Source: Oenanthe sinensis
Lineage: Eukaryota; Streptophyta; Magnoliopsida; Apiales; Apiaceae
NCBI GenBank assembly: GCA_028671895.1
Contig: CM053802.1
Span: 34,076,201 to 34,140,200 of the forward strand
Direction: 5' to 3'
Length of the DNA: 64,000 nucleotides
A program made the position numbers and the translations under genes. Shown in pieces: positions 13,397 through 26,273 of this stretch. Within the stretch, counting starts at the first letter, position 1, and every line of letters begins with the position of its first letter. Below the pieces are notes generated by a model, which saw only the letters and a list, made by a program, of their open reading frames with translations, did not search any database and had not been told where the DNA came from.

Positions 13397-13408
13397 GCTC
13401 TGATACCA
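13397..13408 (-). other. Primer-binding site of LARD-like element
   Basis: The + strand gctctgatacca is the complement of TGGTATCAGAGC, the initiator tRNA-Met site. It lies four bases from the 5' LTR. It fixes the element on the minus strand. Confidence 0.9.
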
Positions 13409-14450
13409 TCTCTGTGACACCCCCAGATCCGGGGTCAGGGATCCGGGTCATCACGATCCAATTTTCACCACAATAACATCATTCACCTGCTTTAACCATT
13501 ATAATAACCAAACATAAAAGCAGTGACCCCAAACCAAACACACAACTCGAGTTATAGTCTCAGGGTACGAACTTAAAATAATAACGGTTATTACAAACCA
13601 ATGTAACCTCAGGATCTCACACTACTAATATAACTTCCACATGATGTTACATTAGAAGTAAACATTAATCCAAGATCTATTGTCACATTACATATTTTTC
13701 AACAAATCTAGGATTCTAATCTGGAATCCCGTCTTTCTTGCACCATTTATCGAAGTCCGGAACCTGACTAGCTCAAGCTCGAAGCTTCCTGTTCCTTAAC
13801 ATAATACTCGAGGTAGACAATTCATAGTCATCTCTTTCTGCAAGATATAAGATTTACAAAAAGCAAGAATGAGCCAAAGAATGCTCAGCAAGTTATATGT
13901 ATCAGAATATTTCAAGGAAAAAGGTGATAGCCATAATTATCCCAACTGGATATTCAACAATAAAGTACCTAACTAGCAATCTAATTGAAGATGTATAGCC
14001 AGTTATATCTCGACAATAAATGACTCAAGATTCACGATGCAAGAAGATATTCACAACATTAATGCAGTTCACGTTACTGCAATACAACAATTTAAGTTCA
14101 TAACTTTTGAGACTGACAGTATCAATAACTTAGCACAATGGCCTCAATCACCGAGTACCATTCGTTTGAGTACCAATAAGCAAGCAGTTCAATATACTGC
14201 GGAAAGAATGAATGAAAGTTCATCAATTCCCATTAACACTATCAGTAACTTAGCACCATGGCTTTCGTTATAGTGTAGGAACAGTGAAACTGATATATCC
14301 GAATAAAACGGTACTCAAAACAACCAACCAACTCAGAGTGGATTACATTCCCGTTGACACTATCGGTAACTCAGCACCTAGGCTTTCGTTACAGTGCAAC
14401 GTCAAATTCCAATTGGAAGAAACGGGATTAACTGGAGATTTTTCAACGCC

Positions 14451-14486
14451 CTATTGTACGCGATGATCAGTCGCCTTGTACAATAG
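14451..14486. repeat. Hairpin inside right LTR
   Basis: Same arms (ctattgtac / gtacaatag, inner gcga / tcgc) as at 5196-5231. Confidence 0.75.
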
Positions 14487-14645
14487 AAAAACCAGTCACT
14501 TTCTCTACTAGTAGAAGGACAACCCCTTATCGGGACGTCACCCTAGGCAACACATGGGCCTTTAGTTTACGGCTGGGTCGTGCGTCACCGACCTCTTACG
14601 CAACCTTACTCCAGTCCCTGATGAATACTTAAACATTCATTAAAC

Positions 14646-15667
14646 CTAGAAGGAAATTTAATCCAGCCATCTAGAATAATAACAATCCACTCTAGGATTT
14701 CAATCAACTGTTAAGGAAGGGAATTCAATACCACCATCCAGAACAACAACAATCCATCATAGGATTTCATCAACAGATAAGGAAGGGAATTTAATACAAC
14801 CTCCCAGAACAACACAACAATCCATCACAGGATTTCATCAACAGATAAGGAAGGGAATTTAATACAACCTTTCAGAACAACAACGACAATCCATCACAGG
14901 ATTTCATCAACAGATAAGGAAGGGAATTTAATACGACCTTCCAAAACAACACAACGATCCATCACAGGATTTCATCAACAGATAAGGAAGGGAATTTAAT
15001 ACGACCTTCCAAAACAACACAACGATCCATCACAGGATTTCAATCAACAGATAAGGAAGGGAATTTAATACAACCTTCCAGAACAACAACGACAATCCAT
15101 CACAGGATTTCGATCAACAGATAAGGAAGGGAATTTAATACAACCTTCCAGAACAACAACGACAATCCATCACAGGATTTCATCAACAGATAAGGAATGG
15201 AATTTAATACGACCTTCCAAAACAACACAACGATCCATCACAGGATTTCATCAACAGATAAGGAAGGGAATTTAATACGACCTTCCAAAACAACACAACG
15301 ATCCATCACAGGATTTCAATCAACAGATAAGGAAGGGAATTTAATACAACCTTCCAGAACAACAACGACAATCTATCACAGGATTTCGATCAACAGATAA
15401 GGAAGGGAATTTAATACAACCTTCCAGAACAACAACGACAATCCATCACAGGATTTCATCAACAGATAAGGAAGGGAATTTAATACGACCTTCCAAAACA
15501 ACACAACGATCCATCACAGGATTTCATCAACAGATAAGGAAGGGAATTTAATACGACCTTCCAAAACAACACAACGATCCATCACAGGATTTCAATCAAC
15601 AGATAAGGAAGGGAATTTAATACAACCTTCCAGAACAACAACGACCTATTGTAAGATTTCAATATCT
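14646..15667. repeat. Tandem array in right LTR, unit about 68-70 bp, about 15 copies
   Basis: Same unit as the left array. Flanking landmarks are offset by 9255 before the array and 9531 after it. The right array is therefore 276 bp longer, which is four units. An open frame across it (15197-15400) is a by-product of the repeat. Confidence 0.9.
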
Positions 15668-18600
15668 GACAATAGCTTGGCTTCCTAAACCAAGTGGAAG
15701 TACTCTCGAAACGTCTGGGTTGGCTCTCAGTCAACGAATTCAACAAGACAGAAACCCTTGAATCAAGGAGACTCAAGAACGCGACCGGGGAGCCGCTAAT
15801 ACTTGCTAAAATAGACTCCACAAAACATTACCGTTTTGGAGTGAAACCATGGGCCATGAGGCACCAATACAACTGGGAGGAATATCGGAGTCGGACGTTA
15901 CCTCCCGAACCTGGAGTTATCGACTCAGAATAAATCCAAAATATCCGAGTCATCGCTCGCTATTTATTATTTAATGAAAAATAATAATCAAAGACGCTTA
16001 GACAACTCCAGAATATTTTTAAAGAACAAATAACTATTTTATTAATATTTAAGAGGCCTAGAATAGTCCTCAAAAAATATTAAAAGGATTTAAAAGAATT
16101 AAAATATTTAATCCCAATATAATCAAGATTATTTAATATTTAAATAATCTTAAATGATTCAACATATTTAAATAATATTTAATCAATATTAAATAATATT
16201 TAAATAAACCAAAACGAGTTGGAAGTATTTAATCAGTAGTTAAATACTTTTAAATGTCCCAAAATATTTAAATAATATTTAATCAATATTAAATAATATT
16301 TAAATAATTTCAAACGCCCTGAAAGTATTTACTTAACCTTTAAATACTTTCTATATTCTTTAAATAATATTTAATAAACTAAATATTATTTAAAATATTG
16401 AACCTCAACTAACCGTCGAAACACGCTAGACTACTCCCGGTCGACCATCGAGCACAAAAAAGATGTACTCGATATCAGATTCAGTTATACAAAACTGAAA
16501 ACAAACGTCCTCTAACTTTTTAAGAAGTTCAGAGGCATCTCAAACTAGGTTGAAAAGATCTCATTCTACTCACAAGAACAATCTTGAATGACCTACGCAT
16601 GCTTATGTCATACATCAGAATAGAAGTGACAAAGCGTCGGACACTTGCATACTCTAACTTTTCGAGAAGTTCAGAGTAGCAGACAAATCAAGTTATATAT
16701 GAACAAGACAGTTCAAGGTGAAATGCCGACGTGCATTTCCAATAACAACAATGAGCTAACTAGTTCCAAACACAACAAAAATGTATAATCAAAGAACTTA
16801 TCATTAAGTCAAAGATTTCAAAAAGTTTGGCTTCACCATGAATCAACAATATTCTGATATGGAATAAAACAATAGAGTCGGAAACTTGCCTGTATGTTCC
16901 CGCGGAAGTAAACTCCTTCCTGGCTTCGTCCGAGTATCTACGAATCGGAAACATAACACGTTTAGCTATACGAGCATATCTTAATCGCTCTATTAAACAT
17001 ACTCGTATAACTACCTTAACCTTTCCAAAAAAACACACAATAAACAAGTCCATTAGCTTATAGCATTCCTATGTCATCACATGACATCTTTCGTTGAGGT
17101 TTCGTTTTCTAGTTTAGCCTCAAATGTCATTTTATAAAAAGGAAGTGGCTAAATCAAAACATTAGCATTTCCCTTAACTTTTCATTTACAGCACTTGGAT
17201 TCAAACAATTTTCATAAATCAGGTTTTAGTCTTTTTAACCCAATTCTTCTTTCCAAGTCTTCACACATGTGCCTACTATTTAAAATAAAAGGCCCAAGAT
17301 TTATGGAGTAGCTTAACTAGGCTGATCATCTACTCCAAGGTTGTCAAAAACAGGGCAGCTGAGTTTCCTGCCTAGCCTTACCATTTTGGCCATAACTTTT
17401 AGCTCATAACTCCGTTTAATGCAAAATTAGCGCGCAAACGAACTAGAGACCGATATCTATCCAACCATATAAAGAAATCGTCAATCAAGGCAGGCTAGCC
17501 CCTTCGGGTGCTATGAACAGTTAGTAGGCAGACAAAAATTTTGCATGGTTCCGTTTGTACGCTCATCGTTTACCTCATTTTTAACATTCTCCAAATCAAC
17601 CAAACAACCTCCATAAATTTTATACCACTACTTGAGAATGTACTCAAGACATCCCAAGCCCAAACACAATTTATTAGTACTCTAAACATTGCCAATAAAT
17701 CATAGAAATCAGCCAACAATTCAATCATGTTCTTACAAGCTAGTGTTCAGCTACTCATAACTCGTTCAATCAAAGCTCAAAAATTACTAAACATTGTAAA
17801 CTTCTAGTAAAGATATTTATGAACAACTTTCATCATTTGACCCATATCAAATAAGGTCTTTAACCTTTCCAAAATAATTCTCCAAAACAGGACAACCAAT
17901 TCAAAAACATAAAATGTTACTGCGCACCCTTTACTCAAACATTTTTAATAAATTGAAACATAATCATTTTAATACCAAATTTTGCAGACATATTCTTGGA
18001 TATCTGGCAAAGCTCTAATAAAAATTTATCTCAAAATAATTTTATTCAAGCCAAAAACGAACTGAACAACTCTAAAAACCGAACACAGAAAACGCTGCTC
18101 CGCGCTATCTTCGCTAAAACACTCATAACTTTTTACTCGTTTATCCAAACGACACAAGGTTTGCGCGTAAATAAACTAGAAAACATAAGGAACACATTTC
18201 CCCTGCACAAAATAGTGCTCAGACCTCCCAGTGTATTCGGCAAAACAGGGCAGTGCAGATTTCATGCTTATCACAACTACCCATGGCTTATACAACCACA
18301 TACCATCATTATACTCCATTAACAATATTATTCGGTTCTACTAAAATCAAAACTCATCTCCAAAACTCAAGCAATAACTCAAACAACTACATACAAAATC
18401 AATTTAACACATATACTAACTACCCATGCATTTATCTTTGATTTCTAAGCCACAACTTTTCCAAAATCTGAAACTATCAGTTTATACAAATCAAGAAACG
18501 AACTAGAAAAGATAGGAGGTGAGGAGAGTGCTTACTCTAGATGCATAGAGCTCGAGATAAGCTTCGTTTTGAGTGGTAGAACGCGTAAAACCGCCAAGGC

Positions 18601-19138
18601 AATCTCAAGATACAAGCTTTTCTTCTTCCCCATTTTCATCTCAATTCCTACTCGGGATTTCATGTCCAAATAAAAGAAATGGAAGTGTTTTGGTGGAAAT
18701 GGGTGCTGATGTGTGTATATGTATAATTAGTTATTTAGTCTTGGCTTAATACTTCCCCAAAGGTCAAGTCAACTAGCTCCTTTGACCTTGCCAATATTAC
18801 TAGCATTTCTTCTCCTCTTCCCCTTCAAATTCTGCCGAGAGCTTTTTAGAAATGGGGGAAATGAGCTTGCATTTACTACGCATACAGTTAAAATACGAAC
18901 CATTCAAGTTACCCGTCTCTGAATTCTGACGAGTCCTACATACGATTATATATTTCCTAGGTTAATAATATAGCTTCGAAACTAATTTCTGAGGAAAGAA
19001 ATACTCCTTCACATTAAAATACGACTTCATATCTTAAGTTCCTTATGACAATATAACCATAAAATCGTTTATTCATAAAACAAAATTTTTATCCAAAAAT
19101 CTTAATAACCCCCAAGCGTCAAAATACGGGTTATTACA

Positions 19139-19143
19139 ATGTA
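19139..19143. repeat. Right TSD (ATGTA) of LARD-like element
   Basis: Matches 4153-4157. Element A gag sequence resumes here. Confidence 0.9.
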
Positions 19144-20560
19144 TGTCATAAACCATGTGGTTTTGTAAACTATATGTTATGTGCTTTTAATGTTTTGTTT
19201 GCATATTTTAAAAGTATTCTTGTAAATAAAAATAACATGACACCTAGACAACATATCAATAATAAATTTGTGAAATCCAAGGCTGCGATTCCTTCACCTG
19301 TCAAGAAGGAAACTTATGTTCCGAAGTCCAAATAGAAAGTTGTTAAGACTGTTTACAGGAAGGTAAGAACAGCCAAGGTAAATACGGTTGATATTCAAAA
19401 GGGATTTGTTGTCAAAGCTAAAAAAGGTCAATACTTTAAGTATAATGGGCCCAATCAAATTTGGCCTCCGAAGAAGATTTAACCGTTTGATGATTGCAAA
19501 GAGTTAAACAGGTAAACCGGGTTGTATGGACCAGAGATAGAGCCCTGCTATCAGATGTAGTTAAAAGAGCTGGCCCAATCATCACCATTGGAGATAACAA
19601 CAAAAGAATGACAACGGAATATGGCAAGTTAAATGCTGAAAATGTTATCATTAAAAATGTCTCTTTAGTGGAAGGACTTAAACACAATCTTCTCAGTGTC
19701 AGTCAATTCTGTGATAAAGGATACAAAGTAAACTTTATCAAGGAAATGTGTTTAATAGCTCATACTAAGGATGCCAAACTAGCTTTACGTGGAGTAAGGA
19801 AAGGAAACTTGTACGTAGCCGATCTCAACTCAGGAATTGAAGATGAAGTAAATTGTTTCTACTCAAAGGCTTCATCAGAAAAAAGATGGCTATGGCACAA
19901 GAAACTCTCACATTTAAATTTCAAAACAATGAACTATCTAGTCAAGAGGGATTTAGGGAGAGGACTGCCTCCAATAGAATTTTCACAAGAAGGGTTATGG
20001 GAGGCATGTCAGAAAGGAAAGTCAAAAAAAGTAAGTCACAAAGGCACAGACACTACAAACATTATTGAACCACTTCAATTGTTACACATGGATTTATTTG
20101 GTCCAGTTAATATTATATCAATGTCAAAGAAAAGGCATGTCTTAGTGATTGTGGATGACTACACAAAATACACGTGGGTTTAATTTTTGAACACAAAGGA
20201 TTAAACTCCACAATTAGTGATTGATCACGTCAAGTTAATTGAGTTAGATTTAAAGCTAGTAGTCCGGGCAATAAGGTCAGATAATGGAACAGAATTCAAG
20301 AATGAAATTATGAATAGATTTTGCTCAGACAAGGGAATAACAAGACAATACTCAACACCAAGAACTCCACAACAGAATGGTGTTGTAGAAAGGAAGAATC
20401 GAAGCCTGATGAAAGCTGCAAGAACTATGTGAAGTGAATCAAAGTTATATATCTACTTTTGGGTTAAAGCAGTAAATATAGCATGTTATACCTATAATCG
20501 AACTTTAATCAATAATGATCATATGAAGACTCCCTATGAATTAATGGCTGACAAGAAACC
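19144..20560 (+). pseudogene. pol: Element A gag end, protease remnant and integrase
   Basis: The first 350 bases carry the gag C-terminal 'GPNQIW.PKK' phrase with stops. From 19494 one frame holds a damaged protease: the DSG active-site region is missing, apparently by a small deletion, and the frame joins 'RDRALLSDVV...TIGDNN'. A GAG-pre-integrase zinc region follows (WLWHKKLSHLNF...ACQKGK). The integrase core shows Asp in LLHMDLFGP (20091), Asp in IRSDNGTEF (20280) and Glu in GVVERKNR (20388), so the D,D-35-E spacing is intact. A TAA at 20181 lies between the first and second acidic residues, and a TGA follows ARTM at 20430. It is not functional. Confidence 0.85.
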
Positions 20561-21034
20561 AAATGTTATGTGCTGAAAGATAGAGATGAACATCGTGGCA
20601 AGTTCGAGGCCAAGACACACAAAACTATTTTTATTTGTTATTCAAGAAAAGCATATAGGGTATACATAATTGATCAGCACCAAGTAAAAGAAAATGTTAA
20701 TGTTACATTCAATGAAAATAAAATCCCAAGTATCCAAACTGAAGATCCTTCTGAGTCATTAAAATTTGATAATCATCCAGACTCATAGTTCGATGACGAA
20801 GAAGAACCTGAGGCTACAACATGACATGATAATGACAATATTGATGATAATGATCCAGGTAATAGTGGTGGAAACAATGGAAATAATGGAAACACTGGAG
20901 ATACTAGTAATACCAGTGGTGGATCAATAAGTCATCCTGGCAGCAACTCAGGAGGAGGTGGTGGATCTACTGGTCGAACACAACATCATAATGAATACCA
21001 AGGTGAATCATCAAAGTCAAACCTACCAAGGGAA
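20561..21034 (+). pseudogene. Element A integrase-RT linker, low complexity
   Basis: This holds the integrase C-terminal part (phrases such as FEAKTHKTIFICYS and KAYRVYI in 20570-20788) and then a Gly/Asn/Ser-rich linker (about 20830-20960, repeats of ggaaataatgga type). Stops and a frame change occur. Such low-complexity linkers are common between integrase and reverse transcriptase in Copia. Confidence 0.65.
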
Positions 21035-21911
21035 ATGATATGGAGCAGAGATCATCCTTTTGAATTGATCATATGTGATCCAGATATTGGGGTTAGAACC
21101 AGAACTACAACTTCAAATAAATGTCTATTTTCAGTTTTTTTATCCCAAGAAGAACCAAAGAAAATTAAAGATGCACTAACTGATTCAGATTGGGTTCTTT
21201 CCATGCAAGAAGAGCTCAATCAGTTTGAAAGACAAGAAGTGTGGACATTAGTACCCAGGCCAAAAGAAAGATTTGTAATTGGCACCAAATTGGTATACAA
21301 GAATAAATTAGACGGTGATGGCATTGTTACAAGGAGCAAGGCCAGACTGGTGGCAAAGGGTTACTCCCAGGAAGAAGAAATTGATTATGATGAGACCTAC
21401 GCACTAGTTGTAAGACTTGAAGCTATCAGAATATTTCTAGCATTCACAACACACTTCAATTTTAAAGTTTTTCAAATAGATATGAAGAGTGCCTTTCTGA
21501 ATGGAGAGTTAGAAGAGGAAGTATATATGGAGCAGGCCTTGGCTTTGAAAATCCAGAGTTTGCTGATTTTATGTATTTCCTATTCAAAGCCCTCTATGGA
21601 CTCAAGCAAACACCGATGATATGGTATGACATTCTCTCTCATTTTTTACTTGAAAATGGTTTTATTAGAGGTGTCATAGATAAAACTCTCTTTTATAAAT
21701 TGCATAATAAAGATATGATATTTGTCCAAATTTATGTTGAAGATATTATATTTGATTCTACTAACGTAAACTTGTGCAATAGACTTGTTAAGTTGATGCA
21801 GAATAGGTATGAGATGAGCATGATGGGTGAGCTGTCATTCTTCCTTGGACTGCAAGTGAAGTAAAAGGAAGATGGGATTTTTATTTACCAATCAAATTAC
21901 GTAAGTGATCT
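21035..21911 (+). pseudogene. pol: Element A reverse transcriptase, N-terminal part
   Basis: Frame 21035-21619 shows Copia RT landmarks: the 'W..AMQEEL.QF' type phrase (WVLSMQEELNQFERQEVW), 'KARLVAKGYSQEEEIDYDET' and 'FQIDMKSAFLNGELEEEVYM'. A frameshift near 21535-21570 moves the rest to frame 21571-21864 ('ALYGLKQTPMIWY'). The catalytic YVDD box reads YVED (21733-21744), so one catalytic Asp is replaced. A TAA follows at 21862. The solo LTR at 21912 splits the gene in the 'SDLLRKY' region. Confidence 0.87.
21907..21911. repeat. Left TSD (GATCT) of solo LTR
   Basis: GATCT precedes the LTR and is repeated at 26274-26278. Removing the insert and one copy restores a continuous 'gatcttctgagaaaa' RT reading. 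Confidence 0.85.
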
Positions 21912-24900
21912 TCTGACATCCCCCAGACCCGGGGTCAGAGATCTAAGTTATCACGGTCTAATTTCTAGTATACATGCACTTGTGATAATTGATAATATAA
22001 TGACAATTTAAAGTAATTGACATGCCATAGTCTCAAGAAATGGAATTACATTAATTTACATATTTAAGTCTTTGTCATTACATTCTCAGTTATAACATTC
22101 ATGATTTCGTGCTATTCATTATAGCTTTTGCAGGAAACTATAACAACAGCCAAAAGTTGATGAAGTTACATATATTTGAATAAATAGTACTTATAGATAA
22201 ACCTGACTATCAAAAGTTGAATGCCTAGTCTGCTCATTTTCACTACCTCGGGAATGGGACTGCGAGGCCTATCATATGGGGTTCTTGCCCTTGGCACCCT
22301 CTTTCAGAGGGTACAGTGCACGAGGCGTGACATGGTCTTCAGCTATTATGTTTGGAAATGTAAAACAAGCAAGAATGAGCTATGAGTGATCATCAAGTAA
22401 ATAATCAACAATATTACATGACATGGAGACAACAGTAATATGTGTATCAGAGTAATAAATGCAACATGTGTTTGAATTGTGTACTTTTCTAGATATTGTG
22501 CAAAAGAATAATAGATTCCTATAATTCCCGTTAACACTATCGGTAACTAAGAACCTAGGCTTTCGTTACAGTGCAATGTCAAATTCTAATTGGAAGAAGG
22601 GACTATAATTTAGAGCATTCACCACGCCCTATTGTACATGATGATCAGTCGTATTGTACAATATAAAAATTTGTCACTTTCTCTACTAGAAGAAGGATGA
22701 TCCGTAACAGGTCATCACCCCAGGCAACACATGGGCCTTTAAATGCTAGACCTTGCGTCACTCGGCCTCTTACGCTACGATGGACTGTGCCGCACACAAG
22801 CCTCTTATATTTATATTTCCAATCCCTTTGAATATATGAAATCAATGAGTCTGGAAGGGAAAGTTAACCCAACATTCCTGTATAACAACAATCATTTCTA
22901 AGATTTCAACATCAGGTAATGGATTCACTACCGGAATTATGTGGAAGTACTCTCGTGGATATGTGGGTTGACTCTCAGTCAACTAATCAATAAGATAAAG
23001 GTAATTGAATCAATAAGACTCAAGAACACGACCGATGAGTCGCTATAAAGGAATAAAATAATCCCAAAGAAAAATATTTAATTGGATAAGATACTGGTCC
23101 CTAAAGGCACAAGTATATATGGGAAGAATATCAAAATTGTTTATTCATTCCGTAATTGGAGTTGTTAACTCAAAAATAATTGCGAAAAGTTTGAATCATA
23201 ATTCAGTAATTGGTATCTTATTGAAAATAATATTTAAAGAATTTTGGAGGACTCTAGAATAATTTTAAAGGTCAAATAATTTTAAATAATTATTGATTAA
23301 TAATTAAGAGACCTCGAATAATTCTCGAATAATATTAAACGGATTTAGAGAGAAAAGATTGAAATATGTAATTAGGATTTATTCAAGATTATTTAATATA
23401 TAATTTTTTTAAATGAGTTGAAATATTTAAATAATATTTATTCAATATTAAATAATATTTAAATAAATCAAAATGAACTGAAAGTATTTAATCAATATTC
23501 AAATACTTATTCAAATAATTCTATGGATTATTAATTAATAAATAAATAATCCATATTTATTATCAATGAATATCAAAATATATTCTACGGAAAGATCCTT
23601 GAATAATATCAACTAAAGTTGAGAAAGTAATAGACTACTCCCGGTCAACTATCGAGTACATCGAAGGACGTAACTCGATACACGGTTCAACTACCCTTAT
23701 CCATAATATGCGTACTCTAACTTTTCAAGAAATTCAGAGTCGCTATAGAACTAAGTAGTAAGGGGGTAAAAGTAGTTCGGATTGATATAACAATATTCAT
23801 ATACCACAAAGGTTTATAAACATGACTTGTTATAAAGTCAAGAAGTCAAGATATCAAGCAGTCAAGATACTTGCCTGAGTAATTAGTGTGGTGATTGGTT
23901 GGTCCTTCCTTGGTACGAGTCGCTATGAAATGAAAACATAATTCAAAATTAGTTATAAAACTTCTAGAGCTTTAACTCTACTTAGACCTACTTTTGAAAG
24001 TATATTAGTTATCTTGCTAACGGGTTTGACCGCGGTTCTTTAACGAGTCATGATCTCATAACATTTCCTAACAACTTTCGTTAAGGGTTCATTTTCTAAT
24101 CTAACTTCAAAACCTTACTTATGACGTAGTTGAAAGTGTTTGACCTAAAACTAATCATGTATGATGAGTTAGGAAAAACTTTCTGCTACTCTTATTTAAT
24201 TTCATTTGATAATAATAAAGTATTTATTTGTTATGTTACGGGCTTAATCTATTTGAAGTGTATTAAATAAGATGTTCCATAATTTATAGCAAAGCTTCTA
24301 GAATTATAATGAGATTGTAATAATGAGATCTAGAAGATAATAGCTTTAGACTTAAACAGTTCCTGATCATAGGATAACTAATTGAAAATTGGTAAATCCA
24401 TAAAGATCAGTACATACTATGCTAGCTCTCTTAGAAGGATGTCTGTTCTCATAGAAATTTGTGTGGTGACACTATATCTAGTATGTAGGTGCTTATTAAG
24501 GAATAAGTTCACTAAACATGACTCGATAAGTAGAACAACTAATGGAGTTTACTCACGTGTCGATAGTTGTTTATTAAGTAAATAGTTGTACAAGTATCCT
24601 TAGACTTGAGATCGTTAGAGTAATCTCGTACACAATGATTAATGCTTTGGTTTAGTCCTTAGTCTCTAGGACATTCATTAGGTCCATTCTGGGCATTGTG
24701 ATTTGTGTATGGAGATAGTTAACGGATCAATAAAGGATCTGCCCCTTCCAGTAAAGGAAGTGAATATCCTATGTTATTCTTAGATATGCAAGTTCATGAA
24801 TCTCTGGCCAGAGTGAATGAAATTAGAAAGAGTTTCTAATTTGCATTAAAAGGAACTTTGCATTATGAATAAGAAATCATATGATTAAATTAGATAGGCT

Positions 24901-26273
24901 TGACACGAGTTCCATGCCTTGTATTTAATTAGGTTATTGAAGGGTAGAAGGAATTAATTATACGGTAACTAATTACTGACAGGTTCTAAGTATTCTAAGC
25001 AATGATTTCGTATTATCTGGATAGTCGCGACATGTTGAGAAGCATCACTCACGATGTAAAATAAATATAATTAATCAGATTAATTATAATAAATATATCC
25101 ATTCCATACCATTTTTATCCACAAAATCGTAACCAATTAAGCTTCTCATTTCACCACTAAAACCAATAAAAGAATAAAGATTTACACTATATTCATAACC
25201 AAATCATGGCATACAAAGTGATACAACCATCATATAACTAATTCATGAGTTCCATGGCTTGTATGAATAAAAACAACTACCCATACCTTAAACAATACTT
25301 AACAAACACCAACCAAGATTAAGGAATTATAAATCATGAGTTTAAGATTTTATTTATGAAAAGCTACTATACATGGTCTTGGGTTTTATGAATAAAACAG
25401 GAGATTAGATGGATAAATCATGGAGATGACCTTAGGTATGAAATGGGTTAGTAACTACCTTTGTTTTAAGCTTCTAAGCAAGATGATCTAGCAAGATTTC
25501 GATGAGCTACGAATTTTCCTCTTCCTTTCTTTACATAGCAGCCGAGAGCTTCGTTCAAGGGGGTTGTGCTTGGTGTGTTGATTTTTGTGTATGGTGAATA
25601 AAGTGAAGTGTGTTTATGTGGTTAAAACCACATTTGACTTGGTCAACTAGTTTTTAATCTTAATTAATCCACCAATCTTTCATGGCACACCATTACAAGT
25701 ACTAGCACTTGTATTTCTTTTCTTTTATACTATAAAAATTGGCCTTTTAATAATTTAAAGAGTAATTTGATTTTCGTTTTCGTAACGATCCGTGGTGACG
25801 AATTTAATAACTATTACTCGTTCTGAAATTTTTTATAAGTTTAATATCCACCAAAACATCATTCCTTAATTATTATCCCTTATATACTATAATTTAAACT
25901 CTGTCCTAATTATTCGAAAGGGTTCAGATGCGATTTGTCGGTTAAAATATACTAAGGAAGTACTACGTATATTATGTATAATAACTTAAAAATACGAACC
26001 ACGAAATATTTTCAAGTTATAAGTCTCTGAATTCTGACGAGATTTACATACACTTAAATATCTCGCCCGTAATATATCAATTCGCAGAATTGTAAATTTT
26101 CAAAATCTGATGTGATTTACATACACTCATTTATAGCGTATATTAGTACTGCAGCTTCGAAATTATGCTTTTTCGACATGTAAATAAGGTGATGCAGTCG
26201 CTTTCACTTTAAACGCATATTTACTATTCATTATCAAAAGTTTTTAAAAGTACAGGAAATTATGAATGTTACA
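21912..26273 (-). mobile_element. Solo LTR (4,362 bp) of a family related to the LARD-like element
   Basis: It begins TCTGACATCCCCCAGACC (the first G of the usual TGTGAC is changed) and ends TGTTACA, flanked by GATCT on both sides. Shared landmarks with the LARD LTR include the 'cactatcggtaact' and 'ctttcgttacagtgca' phrases (about 22535-22580), the hairpin at 22630-22663, a 'ggcaacacatgggccttt' phrase and the 'ctctaac...ttcagag' hairpin near 23705. It lacks the 68-bp array. No PBS, core or second LTR is present, so recombination between LTRs probably removed the body. Open frames inside (22346, 22645, 24382) have no support. Confidence 0.85.
22630..22663. repeat. Hairpin inside solo LTR
   Basis: Arms tattgtac / gtacaata flank a tgatcag core. 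It is the counterpart of the LARD LTR hairpin, with changes in the inner stem. Confidence 0.65.

Larger units (their letters stand above)
4158..19138 (-). mobile_element. LARD-like non-autonomous Ty3/Gypsy-derived element with giant LTRs
   Basis: The element is 14,981 bp and sits inside element A gag with a perfect 5-bp TSD. Two direct LTRs (4158-9608 and 13413-19138) flank 3,804 bp. Minus orientation follows from a PBS complement just left of the right LTR and a purine tract (on minus) just right of the left LTR. The core has no long frame, only a relic of the integrase C-terminus and polyprotein tail typical of Gypsy. Long LTRs around a non-coding core of about 3.5 kb match the definition of large retrotransposon derivatives (LARDs). 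It must rely on proteins from another element. Confidence 0.88.
13413..19138 (-). repeat. 5' LTR (right) of LARD-like element, 5,726 bp
   Basis: Direct repeat of 4158-9608 with the same termini (TGTGACAC... and ...GGTTATTACA). It is 275 bp longer, and the whole difference lies in the tandem array. As the 5' LTR of the minus-strand copy it would hold the active promoter; I could not identify a TATA box with confidence. Confidence 0.92.

Noticed and set aside
10265..13400. Search for RT or RNase H in the LARD core on the minus strand
   Set aside because: No YxDD, DxE or zinc motif in a usable frame. Only the integrase tail near 9612-9982 was convincing.
13397..13408. tRNA-like 'ggtatcagagc' phrases as possible tRNA genes
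   Set aside because: Only the 12-base primer-binding complement is present. No cloverleaf follows in any of the five elements.
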